Notes under the pieces: generated by a model
Told to the model about the DNA's origin: nothing
Seen by the model: only the letters and a program-made list of their open reading frames with translations
The model's database searches: none
Part shown: in pieces, positions 63,950-64,000 of the stretch
How the letters are laid out: each line of letters opens with the position of its first letter
Numbering within the stretch: the first letter of the stretch is position 1
Made by a program: the position numbers and the translations under genes
DNA from: Trichococcus pasteurii
GTDB lineage: Bacteria > Bacillota > Bacilli > Lactobacillales > Aerococcaceae
Direction of reading: 5' to 3'
Assembly (NCBI RefSeq): GCF_900112935.1
Contig: NZ_FONM01000004.1
Location: 1-64,000, forward strand
Length of the DNA: 64,000 nt

Positions 63950-64000
63950 GTGAATAAGATGAAATTATTATTATTGGCGGACTCGGAAACCGAACGTCTG
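63950..64000 (+). CDS. N-terminus of CpaE/TadZ-like protein (cut by window end)
   Basis: A GTG at 63950 begins VNKMKLLLLADSETERL, an N-terminal beta strand and acidic turn like the receiver-like domain of CpaE/TadZ. Only 17 codons are present. The assignment rests mainly on the position after cpaB in the Tad gene order. Confidence 0.5.
   Translation, partial: MNKMKLLLLADSETERL

Overview
The window looks like chromosome of a low-to-mid GC Gram-positive bacterium of the order Lactobacillales, probably Carnobacteriaceae and possibly near Trichococcus. This rests on the complete four-gene mevalonate cluster, the strong AGGAGG-type ribosome sites with frequent GTG and TTG starts, the psa/mnt-type manganese ABC operon, and an unusually broad amino-acid metabolism for that order (GltBD, glycine cleavage, pyruvate carboxylase). 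The genus is an inference. No rRNA, tRNA, prophage or CRISPR array was seen.

Layout. 1-320: 3' end of an IS3-type element. 545-3363: rpiA, pdp and a convergent MgtC/SapB gene. 3.6-5.3 kb: an insertion sequence with a zinc-ribbon DDE transposase, inserted just upstream of azlCD. 6.5-7.9 kb: a solitary TrpX-like substrate-binding lipoprotein behind a leader with a 20-codon peptide and two terminators in series. 8.1-12.3 kb (minus): mvk-mvaD-pmk-fni. 12.6-15.2 kb: coaA and guaA. 15.4-18.0 kb: a manganese ABC operon behind a DtxR/MntR-like palindrome. 18-23.2 kb: lipase-like hydrolase, PadR/DUF2812 pair, putP and a FUSC-type membrane protein. 23.3-26.1 kb: arginine-decarboxylase-like gene and agmatinase behind a structured leader RNA. 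26.3-32.5 kb: gltBD. 32.5-32.8 kb: a GC-rich, highly foldable non-coding island. 32.9-37.9 kb: an exported protein of unknown function, a tocopherol-cyclase-like protein, VOC, YjbQ, NUDIX and thioesterase genes. 37.9-38.2 kb: a 52-bp tandem repeat. 38.2-41.6 kb: pyc (minus). 42-46.5 kb: gcvT-gcvH-gcvPA-gcvPB. 46.6-51.7 kb: HesB-like, DedA, split chromate transporter, C39-like protein, glutathione reductase and SRPBCC. 51.9-56.7 kb: a small ORF, a P-type cation ATPase behind a yybP-ykoY (Mn) riboswitch, and an NCS2 purine permease. 57-61 kb: phosphoesterase, tex, sprT and a TetR regulator. 61.8 kb to the end: start of a Tad/Flp pilus locus (flp, cpaA, tadE, cpaB, cpaE fragment).

Functional threads. 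Manganese appears under two-sided control: an MntR-type box on import and a Mn riboswitch on a P-type efflux pump. Nitrogen and one-carbon metabolism dominate (glutamate synthase, glycine cleavage, agmatine/putrescine synthesis). The most interesting unexplained signals are RNA-like: the leader before the arginine decarboxylase (closing stem, SAM-clan-like core motifs, competing antiterminator/terminator), the GC-rich island after gltD, and the double attenuator before the orphan TrpX protein. Two membrane-protein genes (FUSC and DedA) appear to begin at ATT or ATC codons.
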